Below, one piece after another: positions 30,867 through 43,475 of a DNA stretch of 64,000 nucleotides (position 1 is the first letter of the stretch; each line of letters opens with the position of its first letter). A program made the position numbers and the translations under genes. A model generated the notes under the pieces. It worked only from the letters and a program-made list of their open reading frames with translations. It was not told the DNA's origin and did no database searches. The stretch comes from Brachypodium distachyon (taxonomy: Eukaryota > Streptophyta > Magnoliopsida > Poales > Poaceae). The stretch lies in the NCBI RefSeq assembly GCF_000005505.3, contig NC_016131.3, positions 72,581,855 through 72,645,854 of the forward strand, written 5' to 3'.

Positions 30867-32736
30867 GTCGCCGGCGGGCGGCAACGCCGGAGGAGGTGGT
30901 GGCTGGCGGAGTGGTCGGGACTCGGGAGCGGGGGGAGCGGGAGAGGAGGGAGGGGAGTTCGTGCAGGAGGACGGGAGGAGTTATCGAATGTCGTTGGAGT
31001 GGACTGGACCTGTTCATGAGCCCAGTTTGAGGGAAACCACGAGGCGGACCAGATTAGAGTGGGCCTTTCTATTGCTTGCTAGCCTGGATGAGCCCAGTCA
31101 AAGAGCTTGGCGATTCTAAAAAAAAAGGACGGAAAATCTATTTTCCTGCCGTACTTGAACCGTGCTCTGTTCCGTCCGATCCCCATCCAAAATCACACGA
31201 TTAATTGCATCTCTCCACGCCTTCACGGGATACTTTTTCCCGTGCTTCCTCCTCCCCACGCTGCCCCTGCCCAGGATCTCCCTCCGAGCCCCCCCCCCCC
31301 CCCCCCCGCCTCCTGCCCGGGATCCTCCTTCACTCCTCTCCTTGTGCCTCTTCTCTGCATACTGCCCGGATGTCATGCGTGCCAACGGAAGAGTTGATTC
31401 AAGGTCCTTCATGGTGGAGAGGAATGGAGGTGGACCTAACCCACGAGAGTGGCGGCGGTGATGTCAGAGCCAACGGAGGGATCTCGACCAGCTCTCCAGG
31501 TGGTGGCTGTCAGGCTGTGTACCACCTCTAACTCCTCGACAGGGATGCCTTGGGGTGGTATGTTCTCCTGGTCTTCGAGCCAATTCTTGCCGACCACATC
31601 CACAACACCTTCCTTGTTCACTTCCTCGACTAGAGCATTGCCACACTAAGCATCGGTAATGTTTCTAGCACTGAAATCATGGACCTGCTGGTGCCCGACA
31701 TGTTTTTTTAGGCAAATAAGGTGGCCACAGGCTGCAGCCTACCAGGAGCCTGAAGTGAGGAATTAGTGGGTACGTTTTGGCTGCAGATGCATTGATGATT
31801 GGTGTGTAATTTCTCCTTTGCCTCTAACAGTTCTACAGTGAGCTTAAGTTTGTTTTATTGGAGTGCTACTAGGGAAGTTGTTTGATGCACTGGAGGTGTT
31901 CGATGAAATAGTGGCTCGGGTTTATTCTATGCACGGGAGGTGTGTATTCTTGTTGCCAGTGTCGAAACCAGAAAAATAATCATTAGTGTTAGTGTGCTAA
32001 ATATATAGGTGTCATTGCATATTTGTAATTGTGCTTTGCTATCTCAAAGAAGAACGGTCAGAAATCTTTCGTGTCAACTGACACCAACGGCTATACATTG
32101 GTTCCGCCCCTACTTGTTGCTGCAGCGAGTGTCTATTTTGATCCATAGCTTCTTCTTTTCATTGTCTTTCTTATTGACAAGGCACATGTACTTCCTGTAT
32201 GTCTTTGCGATATGCTCAGGAGGAACTTTATTTGTTGTGCTAGCTTATTGTTTAGTACTTAGTTCACTAAGGCAATGGTGTAGTGTCCCAGCCGTTTATG
32301 TAGTAGTTAATCACCGTAGCAAGTCCAGCTTATAGTTATCACCACCTCAATTATGTTGTTACCGATTTGTCCATGTTACAGTTATCACTATGACAGCAAT
32401 GTAGTTACCAAGTAAGATCTAGTGTTTTGAACCCAATAACTACACATTAAATAGCTTTGTAACTTGTATATTTACTCGTTGGTAACTTCCAAGTTTGAAA
32501 AAACTTCACCTAAAAATATTGTATCTATGTGTGAATAATCTGGTATGGTAACCCAATGTATTATTGATTGATAACTTTTTATCTCAAATGAAGTCACCGA
32601 AGCATCCCTAAGTGGGTCATAGTTTTTAAGCTCGTAAATAAGTGTGAATGGTTAAGTAACTCAATCATTTATGGGTTGATAACTTCCAAACGAAAAAAAA
32701 GTAGTCTAGAACATACCGAATTGTTCATTCGTTAAA
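30867..32736. other. Spacer with C-rich tract, no supported gene
   Basis: The first 260 bp continue copy B. A run of about 19 C residues near 31291-31309 sits in a CT-rich stretch, followed by a GC-richer segment (31380-31640) with short open frames in several frames and no recognisable domain. The rest is AT-rich and non-coding by eye. Confidence 0.5.
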
Positions 32737-32920
32737 GTTACAGCTACCATCATGACACACGTGTAATTATCCAACCGTTAAGGTTACAGTTACAACCATG
32801 ACACTCGTGTAGGTATCCAGTCATTTAGGTTACAGTTACCATCATCACACTAAAGTAGTTATCCAGTCATTTATGTTACAGTTACCATCGTGACACTCAT
32901 GTGGTTATCTAGTCACGTAG
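32737..32920 (+). repeat. Minisatellite, four units of 46 bp
   Basis: Units start at 32737, 32783, 32829 and 32875. Each begins GTTACAGYTACMAYC and contains a variant of TATCCAGTCATTTA. Spacing is exactly 46 bp with about 10-25 percent divergence between units. Weaker related segments extend upstream to about 32330. Confidence 0.9.
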
Positions 32921-32929
32921 GTTATAGTA

Positions 32930-33043
32930 TTCCTCCGTCCAAGGATGTCTCAACTTTGATTAAATTTGAATGCATCTATACACTAAGTCATGTTTAGATA
33001 CATCAAAATTTTGACAAAGTTGAAACATATTTTGTGAAGGGAG
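32930..33043. mobile_element. Stowaway MITE (114 bp)
   Basis: Left terminus TTCCTCCGTCCAAGGATG and right end TTTTGTGAAGGGAG, with TA at 32928-32929 and 33044-33045. The internal sequence matches the copy at 4813-4936. The right terminus is partly decayed. Confidence 0.8.
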
Positions 33044-34440
33044 TACAAATTCTATTGTAGCATTGCTGGACTGACACAGTGGCACTCTGGCGTCTGGCTT
33101 CTTCTAGGCAAGGAAAAGGCAGTAGCGCAAGGCGAAGAAAAGTTGCAGTCAAGTCTTGCCCACGCGTGGGTGTCTCGTCGTAGCCTCGTAGGCGTACGGG
33201 CGTAGCATCTTATGCTAATCGATGCGCAACGACGCCGGTCTAGACGTCCAACCGGCGGTGGATCTGCAGGTGCAGCTGGTGAGAGCGCATGCATGTGGCT
33301 CCCTTTGATTGCACGGACGATTCACTGCAACCTGCATCGCAAAACGCAGAGGCCGGACCAGGCCGGGACCGGGACCGGAGCTGTTGTACCGGTAACTGCA
33401 AACGATGCAGATCCAGGCTCCGGGGACCATCATCTGTCCATCGATAGCCCTACAGGCTACGGTGTGCGTGCGTAACGTGGGTGAGAGCGGGCTAGTTAGT
33501 TAGTCATCGATGGCCCGGCCAGATCACGCAGCTTCTGCAGTGTAGGTGCAGTCATGCATGTAGACCAAACGAATCGGGACAAACTATACGAGTACGAAGT
33601 ACAAGTAAGTTTTATAGTGTACGTACTATACCAGGCTACTAGCATTTGACACAGTACTAAGACGTTGCCTATTGGCTTCAGTACTAAGACGTTGCCTATT
33701 GGCTTCGGTGTGATTAAAGGCCCATCTTGCTCGACGACATATGCAAAATACTCCTGAGCCCTTGTTCGTGTTAGTCTGTCTTTTAGATATTTGAGTAGTT
33801 TGGGTGTTCAACTGTTCACCCAAAACTCTTAAAAATCCAAAGAAACACTATGAGATGTGTTTTAATTTGCTACAAAATTGGAGTGTTTTGTGAGAGAAAA
33901 CTGGACATGATCCCCTCTAAACCTTCCATACCAAAAAACCAGCTGAGATTTCAATTTAGAGCGGATAAACTTGACCCGAGTTTAGACTGATGGCGTAGTA
34001 CGACCGACTGCAGCCGTTTCTTTCGATCACTGACCCCCGTTGTTAATTTCGCCTGCCCCCAATCGCTGCCGATCGATCTGACGCAACGCGGGTTTCACTC
34101 GTTTCTTGCAGATCCGGTCGGCCGGCGACAGAGGCAGCAGGCGCCCTCCACCGTGAGTCCGTAGCCTGTACTACTCCGGAGACTGGCGCAACGACTGTGT
34201 ACCGTTCCAGGGCCGTACCGCGACGTGTGAAGACAACAACAAAGACGGGACAATTCGTACGGGACTGAACCCGAGCGGCGCGCTGTGTTAGCTCATATCA
34301 CTCTCCAGATTAAACAAACACAAGGAGTGGCACGGCAACAGCCTTTATAATTTCTTCCGGGGAAATGGAACAAACAACCGTTCTCTCGTCAGAGTTTAAC
34401 ACGAGACAGCCGCCAGCCGGAGCGAGACAGCACTGAAGTT

Positions 34441-35159
34441 TTTTGACGAAGAAGCACAGCGTGCTCTTTATATATTAAAGGAGGAAGACCAAGGTCAACC
34501 ACGGAAGAAAATACAAAGGTTACAGCAACAAGGAAAAAACGAAAGAAAAGAAACAGAGCAGCTCAACAATCAAGGGACATCATCGGGTCCAGAGAGCAAA
34601 GCTCCGATGCCCTTGCCATCGATAAGACGCCACAACCCATCATCGCTCTTGAAAAACTGAAAAACACTGGTTGGAGGGGTGCTCTTGGCGTTGAAGATCC
34701 GGCAGTTTCGCTCCTTTCGTAAAGAACAAAGAGACAACAGAAACAGGCCCCGGCGGCGTATTTGGACATCGTCTGTCTGGCCGTCTCAATGCGGTCAGTC
34801 CACCACTCCACCATCGAGCAGGTCGGTTTCCAAGAAGAAGGATCAAAGGACGGGGCTCCAATCCAAATAGCGATTAAGTGCCAAACTAACAGTCGACGAA
34901 GATGTGCACTGCCTCTTCCTTAGCGTGAAGACAGAAAGGACACCATTTATAATTGGGAATGTTTTTCCGTTCAAGGAGGTCGACGGTAGGAACCTGTGCT
35001 GCACCAAGAGCCAGGCGAAAAATTTGCACTTCTCGAACGCCCAACATTTCCAGAACAGCTGAGAGTACGGTTGCCGCACAAGGCCTTGAAATTGAACGAG
35101 ATACGCCGACTTGGCAGTATAGGAGCCAGAAGAGCAAAGCTTACACCTGATGTCGAGAT
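34441..35159 (-). mobile_element. 5'-truncated LINE (719 bp) with 14-bp target duplication
   Basis: The 14-bp sequence ACAGCACTGAAGTT lies at 34427-34440 and 35160-35173. The minus-strand interior encodes a LINE ORF2 tail: GSYTAKSAYLVQFQG, then CKFFAWLLVQHRF and a cysteine-containing zinc-knuckle remnant, across two frames. The tail side is at the left, but the poly(A) run is short. No reverse transcriptase core remains. Confidence 0.88.
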
Positions 35160-35173
35160 ACAGCACTGAAGTT

Positions 35174-36856
35174 ACCAAACCAAAAGAACCTTAGCCAGGT
35201 CTCTCTCGATCGCGTGCAACACACTGGCCTGCCCGGCTGCCCCTTCCGGCTTCCGTTATCCCGTAGTATGTATCGTTTTCCGTTTCCTTTTTGCGGCCCA
35301 CGCAATAAGTGACGACGCACGTACGGCTCCACGCAACGTGGCATGCAATAAGTGACCCATAAAACGGCTTCACGGGAGCGGCATGATCCAACCGAACACA
35401 CACGACTGGCTTCTACGACTACGGATACGAATCTCGTACGGCTGTACTCGCGACTAACCTCGGAGCTAGGCTGTACAGTTCGTAACATTGGATCTTTATT
35501 CTTCCTCTTTTTGCTTTGTTTTTCATCATCAGCAGTTAAAATAAATAACGGAAGTAAAGTGATGGTTAGCTGAACATGGGCATAGGCTGGCTTGTTTACT
35601 TCTCTCTCTTTTTCTACTGCAACCAGGAAATGAAAAGGTGACAGAGGACTGTAGCCATCGAAAACAATTAACAGGCCCTGTAAAGCGTGTCCATGAGAGC
35701 AGGCTAGCTAGAGGGTCTCTGCCAATTAGCGAGGTGCCTTCAGATCAAGGCAACTTGGCACTGACAGCGTTATTAATCGAATCAAACATGCTATACTAAA
35801 GCAAGTTCAGATTATAATCTGCCGCTAATGATGCATGCATGCATGCCCGGACAAAGCAACAGTGGACATGGTTAGTTGCTGCAGGTTCGTGGCACCCAGT
35901 GCAAGATTCAGACAAGTTGACCAGTAAATGGCCTAGCTAATTTGGGAGGGCACAGGAGAAGGTCCAGCGGCCAGAGGTAGACAGATCACTACAGTCCATC
36001 CCAAGGGACCACTGCAACCGCAACCAATGACACAGAGCTGGCACACACAGACAGGACAGTAAGTCACAATTACTTTGCCTTAAACAACTGCGCTAATGAG
36101 CAAGGAGTAAAGCATTTTAAAAGCACGTCGATCTTGGGAGTTAAGCTGCTGTTGGATCCATAAAAGAACGCAGGGATAAGGGATAACCCATCACTTCAAG
36201 AAGGAAAAAGAAAGCTGTTATCCCCCAGGAATGTCAATGCGGTTTGCTGCTTGTCTTGCCTGGCCGTTTTTAACTCGTCTTTTACCTCCTCACTGCAGGT
36301 GGCCAGGCTGCAAGTGCAAGTTGAGCAGAGGAGGAGGACAAGATAATTAGTAAACAAAGTAGAATGAAAGGTGGAAGCATTTGGACTGTTGTAGGTTTTC
36401 AAGGAGGGAAGCACATGGACTCTCTTGATTCTTGAACACGGTTAGTTATAAAATATTGCTTTGGAAGTGGAGTGACACGTGATCTTTCTCTAGGGAGCTT
36501 GCAATTGTTACCAATAAACCCTGCACAGTTCTAATGAGCTTTCAGTAAGTACGAGTACCTTTTTCTGTCACCGCACAGAGAGAATAACATGTGGACAGAG
36601 ATTTTCTGAAATGCAGCTGTATTCATAAACATTATTATTATCACTGTAGAATGTATCAATTGCAATGCTTACAGGGAGGAGGTGTGTGGGGACACTTGAC
36701 TTGAGCGTACAGAGCAGGATATGAGTAAGAGGACAGTATACACACACGACAAGTCAAGAACCGAGCCTCTTTAGCAACGGTCTCCACCAGATTGGAAATA
36801 AAAAGCCACCACAGGTGGACACCACAGGGCAGGGAAATTGAAAGCAGCAGCTAGCA
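35174..36856. other. Intergenic region, no gene seen
   Basis: I find no exon with codon bias or domain similarity. A short ATGC repeat lies at about 35829-35846. The last few hundred bases are probably the 3' UTR of the TRM-like gene. Confidence 0.5.
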
Positions 36857-39800
36857 TCAATGGCACCCGGCAAATTCTGAAAATGCCTCCTCAACCAACT
36901 CGCTCAGAACCTCCCCACATATCTCCTTGCTGATTTCATCCACCTCCAATCGAAGCGTTTTGGGCCACCCTCTTCCTTCGATCTCCCTGCCGACAACCCA
37001 ATCTGCTGCCACGCCCACATTGTCTAGCCCATTGACCATATGTGCCTCGTCATCCAAGAGCCAACCTTTCACTAGCTTCCATGCCTCATCGGCTACCAGC
37101 TCATCGTCACGAGAGGCAACTCGACGTGCGTTAACAATTGGCCAGGTGCAAGGGTATGCACACCAGAGTCTGCTCTGGCCAATGTCAAGCAGGGCGGCAT
37201 TGACGGAATCGATGAGGAGTCTCTGGTTTGACCGCCTCTCATCCTCCACTTTGCGTTCCAGGAATTGGTCGACCACATCTGGACCTAGAGGGCAGTCGAG
37301 TGAATGCCACTGGACGAAGATATCGTTGGTCTGCTTGTTACAGAAACCAGCGGAAAATAGGATCTTCTCGACGAACTCATACTGTTCTTGCTCATGGCAA
37401 TCTTCTTTGCTAGAACATGGCACGGCCTCTTCAGAAGAGTCGTCAAATGATAAAGTCCGCGCAACTGATCCAATGGGAAGACATCTTGATAAAGGTTCTG
37501 TGAGCATGATAAATAGTGGCGTTAAAGACGAGCTAGTACCATCTGCTATGGCCTAGCCAACACAGATTAAGCGCACATAATTGGTATACTTGCTTTAGCA
37601 TAACTTTGTATCAGCAGTAATAGCTCATGGTGATACCAATAAGGGTTAATCATGAAGCGCGGCAGTTAGCACACATCAATCAGATTGGCAAAAAATTATT
37701 AGACACCACGTGTAATGATGCTTTACCTTGTTTAGCGGTGATTGCGCTTTCTGATGAACCAGGGGACTTTTCATTAGTATCCTCGAATGATGCATCAAGA
37801 ACTGATGTAGGACTGGGTTGATTCAAGTGGGAATTTCGAATCTCAAATGAGAGTGCTTTCCAGAGAGAAATTGGAGCCTGCAAGACATTCTGTCCAAGTT
37901 AACAAACCTACCACATTCCAGGTTGAAAAGCTATGTTTAAATTTAGGTAACAAAAATACCTTAGAAGAAGAAGGCGCCTCTGGCTCATTGGTCCGAACTA
38001 CTGTCGTTGCATAATCAAACTTAGCTTCTAAATTTTCTGAAGAAACATTCTCTTGTAAGCTTGCACAAGCTGGATGTGATACATCCGAGCTATCAACTGC
38101 TACATTACTGGCCGAAAGAACTCTGCGGAGAGATGAGGTAAGCTTCTCTTTACCAGCTTTCTTACGCAATGAGAAGAAGCTCGAAATCTTTCCCTTGAGA
38201 GATGACTTCCCATTCTTAGGCTTGGCCTCCTCCTTTGGCGTTGTGTGCTCTTTATGTTGAGGATCTGAAGATCTAGCATCAAAACGCAGGCTGTCGAAGG
38301 CTGATGAAGAGACTGGAACAGATTTAGACCTTGAAATTTTCTTGATGGACATTTCTCCTTGTCCACCATCAATAGAACAATTTGATGGCACAGCGAGTCT
38401 TGGTTCATTGCCACACAACGGTTTGCTGGAATTAGTCACCACTTGATCAGCAACCTCTTCTTTCTTCACATCAGACATGGCAAGCATTTCTCCAAGTGTG
38501 CTCAAGCTCCTTCGCACTAGCACCCTTTCTCGGCTAATCTCATTAGAAGATGAACTTGGCCACCTATCAGAGGCATGTTTCTTACCCTCCCTAGCTACAT
38601 GAGACTCAGGAGAACAAGAAGCGTGGCTTAAAGATGAGCTGAAGTAAGGATTGCTGAACCGATATATGTAATCCCAAGAATGGCGTGATGTTGGACTTCC
38701 AATATCTGAACCACTGAAGCTACTGCACTCTTCTTCAGCACGGCCAGAGTATGATCTATCTCGGCTCACCTTGTTTGACGGTATGCTGCCCTGCAAACAT
38801 TCATCATGCTGATGGCACATGCCATGTACCGACCAGTCTATCTCATCGCTCAAATGCCTTGATACATTAGGAGCTTCAGAATCATCAGGGTTATCATGAC
38901 CAGTTTCTTGAAACTTCTGCACTGAGGTAATTGCTGAGTTAGGTTTCAAGACCACTATCCGGGTGTGCTGTGGAAGCCTTTCTGCTTTGTAATGACTTGC
39001 AGTAGACTTCCTATGAAGCTTGCTTTTATCTGTTCTGCTCCCATTAACTGCATGGTTTTGCTGCCTTCTAATTGCTTTTTCACTCTGCATCTCCACTGAT
39101 TTGGCAGGTTTCAACACAGTTATCCGCTTCCTCTGGGGTGATGTTGGTGCAGAATGAAATTCATCAGATTGCTTCGCAAACAGTGAGTTAGGTTCTTCAA
39201 GAAATCTGAGAAACAAATCCTTATTTGAATTCAAAATCTCGAGAGCATCATGGAATTCCTTTGATTGGAGAAGATTCTCATGTGATGCTAGCTGCTTTGC
39301 TTCGACGAACTTCTGCCGGACAAGATCCATTCTTTTCTGGTCATGATCTTCATGCGGTCTCCCTCTCCGTGAAGAATCATTGCTCAAATGCTCACTCCTT
39401 TGTGGCTGGTATCCAACTTCGTAGACATCCTTATATTCCACACTTTCAACAAAGCTTGTGCGCTTGTCGAATGACAGTTGGTTGTTAACTCTTGCCAAGG
39501 TAGTTGATAAATGACCTTCCGGAAATCTCCTCCTGCTGGAAGATTGAACAGGCTTGGGAAGGGCCACAGCTTCATCAAGTCCCATCAGCCTTGCCACAAC
39601 ATTAGTGGTCTTCTGGTTCGAGTCCCCCTCTGCCATCTCCTGCGCTATCAGCATTTTCATGGGCGTAGCACAAGATCTATCAGACGAGCTCCTCCTCATG
39701 CTGCCGGTCACCTGACAACATGGATCATTTAGGTGATCAGCAAACTGTGAACAGTTGAGACTTGACAGTTGACACTGAACAAACAGGTAGTTGCCAGAAT

Positions 39801-40108
39801 GCCAGTAGTATCAATAGCTGGAAAAAAAAAACTCTGCTTACTGTCTTGAAATCAGCATACTCCTTCCTGTCCGACTGAGTTCCTCTGACCGGAGAACCTG
39901 CCAGGAAGGAGAAGATCCATAATTAGTAGGAGATCCCACACCTTCCTAACTGAAGAACCAATCATCAAAGATATTATTTCCCACGAAAATCAACACGGAG
40001 TTAATCATGAAGGCAAAAATCATTCAGTTTTGGTAGTTGCATAACGTTACCATCTCTTGTAGCAACCCTGGCGCTGGCTCCAGCGCTCAAATCAAACAAA
40101 TTGATCAT
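36857..40108 (-). CDS. TRM/LONGIFOLIA-like protein (VARLMGL motif, DUF4378 C terminus), five coding exons
   Basis: Exons 40108-40051, 39897-39842, 39711-37960, 37877-37727 and 37497-36857 join in phase to 885 residues, starting MINLFDLSAGASARVATRDG. VARLMGLDE at residues 77-85 is the N-terminal TRM (DUF3741) motif. SNKDLFLRFLEEPNSLF, around residue 200, is shared with the TRM6-8 type group. A long serine-rich, basic middle region is probably disordered. The C-terminal exon (EFVEKILFSAGF to the end) is a DUF4378 domain. TRM proteins recruit TON1 and the TTP complex to microtubules and affect preprophase-band formation and organ elongation; which TRM this is cannot be decided here. GC-rich DNA at 40109-40970 probably holds the leader and promoter. 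Confidence 0.88.
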
Positions 40109-41496
40109 TCTTTACTCCCACCACCAGCGGAAACAGCTGCAACGAAAATCGCCTCCACCAAAATTTGGCCAGTGCCTGGAGATGAGAAAACAGCAGGAGT
40201 GGAAATAAGTCAGTAAGAATGAGGAACTGCCACAGCTAAAAATAATAACCAAAGCAAGGAAACGAACAAATGTCGGAATTTTTTTGGAAATTTCAGCCGG
40301 ATTAAAAGCTAAAACCGAGCCACACTGAGGAAAGGTGAGGTAGCAGAGAATTTAAACGATAGGGACGCCATGCTGGCGGGTGCCGCTCATCGTAGCCCGT
40401 GAATAGGCACGAACAAACAGCAGCGCAAAAAAGGCAGAAAATAGAGCACGAACGAAAGGGGAGGCCGAGGATGGCAAGATCCCATTCTCCTTCTGCGCCA
40501 ATTCGCTCCAATTCCGCGTCGAGGAGCCCCGAACGGCAATCCGGCAGCCCAAACGGGCACGGCTTGGCTCAGGCGAAGAGCTCGCAGAGGGGCGGGATCA
40601 AGCGTGCAAGGAAGAAGGAAACCAACTAACGAGGCGAGAGAGAAACCAAAAGGCGAAGGTAGCGGGGCACGGACCAGTGTGGACAGTGTGGTGCGGCGGC
40701 GAGGGCGAGTCGGCGACGACAGCCGCCGGTGGCGGCGGCAGCGGCAGCTTCGGGTCGCCGGCAACCGTGGAGGCCCCCCACCGGCGCTGTAGGGAGGGGT
40801 GGGAGAGCGAGCGAGGGGACGTGGGGTGGGGTGGGTGGGTGCGCGCGTGCGTGGGTTCTTGAGCTTTTGTATCGTAGCGGATGTGGAGAAAGCGAGGGGA
40901 GAGGTTGGTTGTTGGATTAACGGCGAGGAGCTAGCCGGAGCCCGAAGGTGGGAAACGAGAACCATTGCGAAATTTACAATGCACCGGACTACCGGAGATG
41001 CTTTTCATCACTCCACGGTGGATATTTGTTTATTTATTTATTCATATTTTTGGAGAAAATAACTTATTCATATTAGAACATGTCCAGCTGTAAATTTTGC
41101 TGAAAAAAAGGGCTGTTTGGCAAAGGGTATTATCACGTTCTCATCGACTCCTGCAATTGCACATGTAATATCATTGTACGTACGCCTCCATCGCAAGACG
41201 CCATCCTAAAGACACAAAACCTTACAAAAGAGCTACACAAACTACTTGTCAGACGTCGGTTTACCTCATCTCCCGATGCCAACGATTAGAGATGAGAGGA
41301 ACGGACAAAAAAATTGCAACTTTGATGGGCCCGCCCTTTAAAATTTTAGCAGCCCTTTCATTGCACGGTACTATAAATATGAAAATTTAGTTGTATTTGT
41401 ATGCAATATCAACAATTGCAATTCCTACATCTGATCCATCTTCAAGGCTATAATGGCAGTATGATTGTGTGAGAATACGAGTTCTGTTTGGAAATG

Positions 41497-41608
41497 CTTC
41501 CTCCGTCCCATATTCAGTGACTTAAATTTGTCCAAATATGATTATATCTATATATAAAAGCGTTTAGATACATGTAATAGAAAGTCACTTAACATGATAC
41601 GGAAAGAG
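41497..41608. mobile_element. Stowaway MITE (~112 bp)
   Basis: Left terminus CTTCCTCCGTCCCATATTCA and right end AACATGATACGGAAAGAG followed by TA. The interior, with TTTAGATACATGTAATAGAA, matches the copy at 52845. The flanking left TA is not preserved. Confidence 0.75.
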
Positions 41609-42174
41609 TAAATGATAAGATAAGCGACAATAATATATGGCATACGATGTTTCCCTTCCTTTTATTTGGAAGACGGGCATACTCATCTCCCTCCCGCTCT
41701 TCTCTATAACCTCTGGAGTCGCTGGACCGTAGCGTAGAGATGCGCGTATAGTTGTGGTATTGTACACCCATGTCGATCGCCGCGTTCAGCTCGGTCTCGC
41801 CCGCTCGATCAGAAAATGGACGCGCCGGAGTCCGGACCAACTCTCGCTGGCAGTACCGCATGTCCACATTTGTTGCCGTTTCGACAGTCTCGCGCGCGGA
41901 CCAATGCGTTTGAACGAGCCGACACGCCCATGAGCAGCTCATCGCGTCAGGCTTTTGTTTTTATCATCGCTCAGTCTCAAGCCCGGATCGAGCGTTTGTG
42001 CCGTGGCCCTGTACGTTTGCCTGACTGTCCGCCAAACCGTTGCTGGCTAGCTTTGCTGCCTTCTGCCGTGCGTCCAGCGTCGATCGACCGCCGCCGCTGG
42101 GGTTCATATGTTTCCTTCCTACCGTCACCGGGGATCGATGGTCGTGGCAGCAGCAGAGCAAGAAGCTGGACCCA

Positions 42175-42222
42175 TCTTTTCACTGAGAGTGCCCCCAGTC
42201 TTTTCACTGAGAGTGCCTCCAC
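42175..42222 (+). repeat. 24-bp tandem duplication
   Basis: Two adjacent 24-bp units beginning TCTTTTCACTGAGAGTGCC, differing at one or two bases near the 3' end. Confidence 0.85.
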
Positions 42223-42880
42223 TGGTCCTTTTGGGTCCGTCCCTCCCATGTACACCGATTCCCTGCCCGAGGCAGTCGGCAGAAACAAAATACTGAGCTT
42301 TCGAAGCCAAACGGGGTCGATACATTATTGCTTTGCTAGCCCCGCGCGCTATCGGCTGCATCTGCACTACACCGCACTCCACTGCTTGCTGGACAGCGTG
42401 GCGGTGTACGCTACTACGTACACGGTAGTACTACTATATGCTATATGCTCTTGTAGTTGCAGGTCGCTGAGCGGTCGTCGGTCGATGCATTTGGCATTTC
42501 CTCCCTTATTTTTTCGAGACGGTCCACGCCACACGGTTTATGCATGCTTTCTTAGGTTGTCTAGAGTACGGCGTACACTCGTTGCGTTTCGGCCAGCTAC
42601 CTATCTGTCCTCTGCTTTGGCAGAGAAACCAGACCACGGCTAGCGGCGGCGGCGGCACCGTTTTGACGACGGGTTCAGTCACCCCTCCACCGACCTCGAT
42701 CTGGGGTGGCAAGTCAGCCTTCGCCGGAAAGAAGAATGCATGTAGGTGTCCCGTCTCCGGTAGGCGATCCGCTCTCGGGGCTGTGCTAAAATCCATTCCC
42801 GTCATAGTCCCAGTGCACGCCCAGGTCAGAACGACCTCAGGAAAACGTCAACTCACGTAGAGAGGCCCTAACGTGTAGCT

Positions 42881-42980
42881 TAGTAGTAGTAGTAGTAGTA
42901 ATAAAGAGACCTAATTGTATTACCCGCAAAAAAGAGAGACCTAATTGTATTACCCGCAAAGAAAAAGAGACCTAATTGTA
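42881..42980 (+). repeat. (TAG)n microsatellite followed by three ~30-bp tandem units
   Basis: A TAG repeat of about 20 bp (42881-42900) is followed by three units containing AGAGACCTAATTGTA, the first two continuing TTACCCGCAAA. Spacing differs slightly because of A-run length changes. Confidence 0.85.
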
Positions 42981-43475
42981 CATGGTATGATTGGAAATGA
43001 AACCCATATGATACCAGAGATAGATCGAGTGTTCTTATAAGTGGAGAGTGAATTTGTATAAAAATCTTTATTTTGGGACTGAGGGAGTATAATAATAGAA
43101 AAGCCAATGCGATCCAATGCAAATTTGATTACAGACTTGCAGTCGTTACACAAATAGACAATTGCCTGCTTCGCGCAAGCAACAGCATAGTCCTATCGAT
43201 CAACAGGGGCATCTGTCTGGGATGCAGGAACATCGCAGTCATTTCACAGCAATCAGTTCATTCAAATAACATGAAGAAACTGAAATTCCCCAGGTTCCAA
43301 AAGAGACGAGGGCATATATCTACGCCGCAGCCCACATGCACTCTTCGGTAATGTTACATGTACAAGGTCACTGAAACTACAACAGTTACTTCCCCAGAAC
43401 AACAGAGGCCATAAAATGTTTGTTGATCATCACGAACAACCAGGCGCCTACCTCCTAGCACTAGGACCTCAAATC

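Larger units (their letters stand above)
28750..33735. repeat. Segmental duplication, copy B
   Basis: Copy B starts about 170 bp after the ankyrin stop codon and matches 20285 onward with scattered substitutions and small indels, including an extra stretch of about 67 bp at 29636-29706. It carries PIR exons 3, 2 and 1 and flank up to about 31130. After an unrelated stretch it matches the ankyrin upstream DNA (24640-25035) at 33056-33735, where a short segment ending GACGTTGCCTATTGGCTTC is itself duplicated. No ankyrin coding sequence follows. Confidence 0.85.
40109..43475. other. Spacer between TRM-like and ING genes
   Basis: The first 850 bp are GC-rich and probably hold the TRM-like leader and promoter. 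41.8-42.9 kb contains a long plus-strand open frame without recognisable domain or splice context (see rejected). 43.0-43.47 kb is probably the 3' UTR of the ING gene. One Stowaway MITE and two small tandem repeats are listed separately. Confidence 0.5.

Noticed and set aside
30685..31017. Open frames around the duplicated PIR exon 1
   Set aside because: Shadows of the same GC-rich sequence in the pseudo-copy; no independent gene.
36927..37556. 209-codon plus-strand frame opposite the DUF4378 exon
   Set aside because: Antisense shadow of the TRM-like last exon; the minus-strand frame has the domain and the splice junctions.
41816..42643. 275-codon plus-strand open frame
   Set aside because: Long for chance, but it has no recognisable domain, a low-complexity composition, an internal tandem duplication and comparable frames on the other strand. 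GC-rich DNA easily yields such frames. No promoter or splice context supports it.
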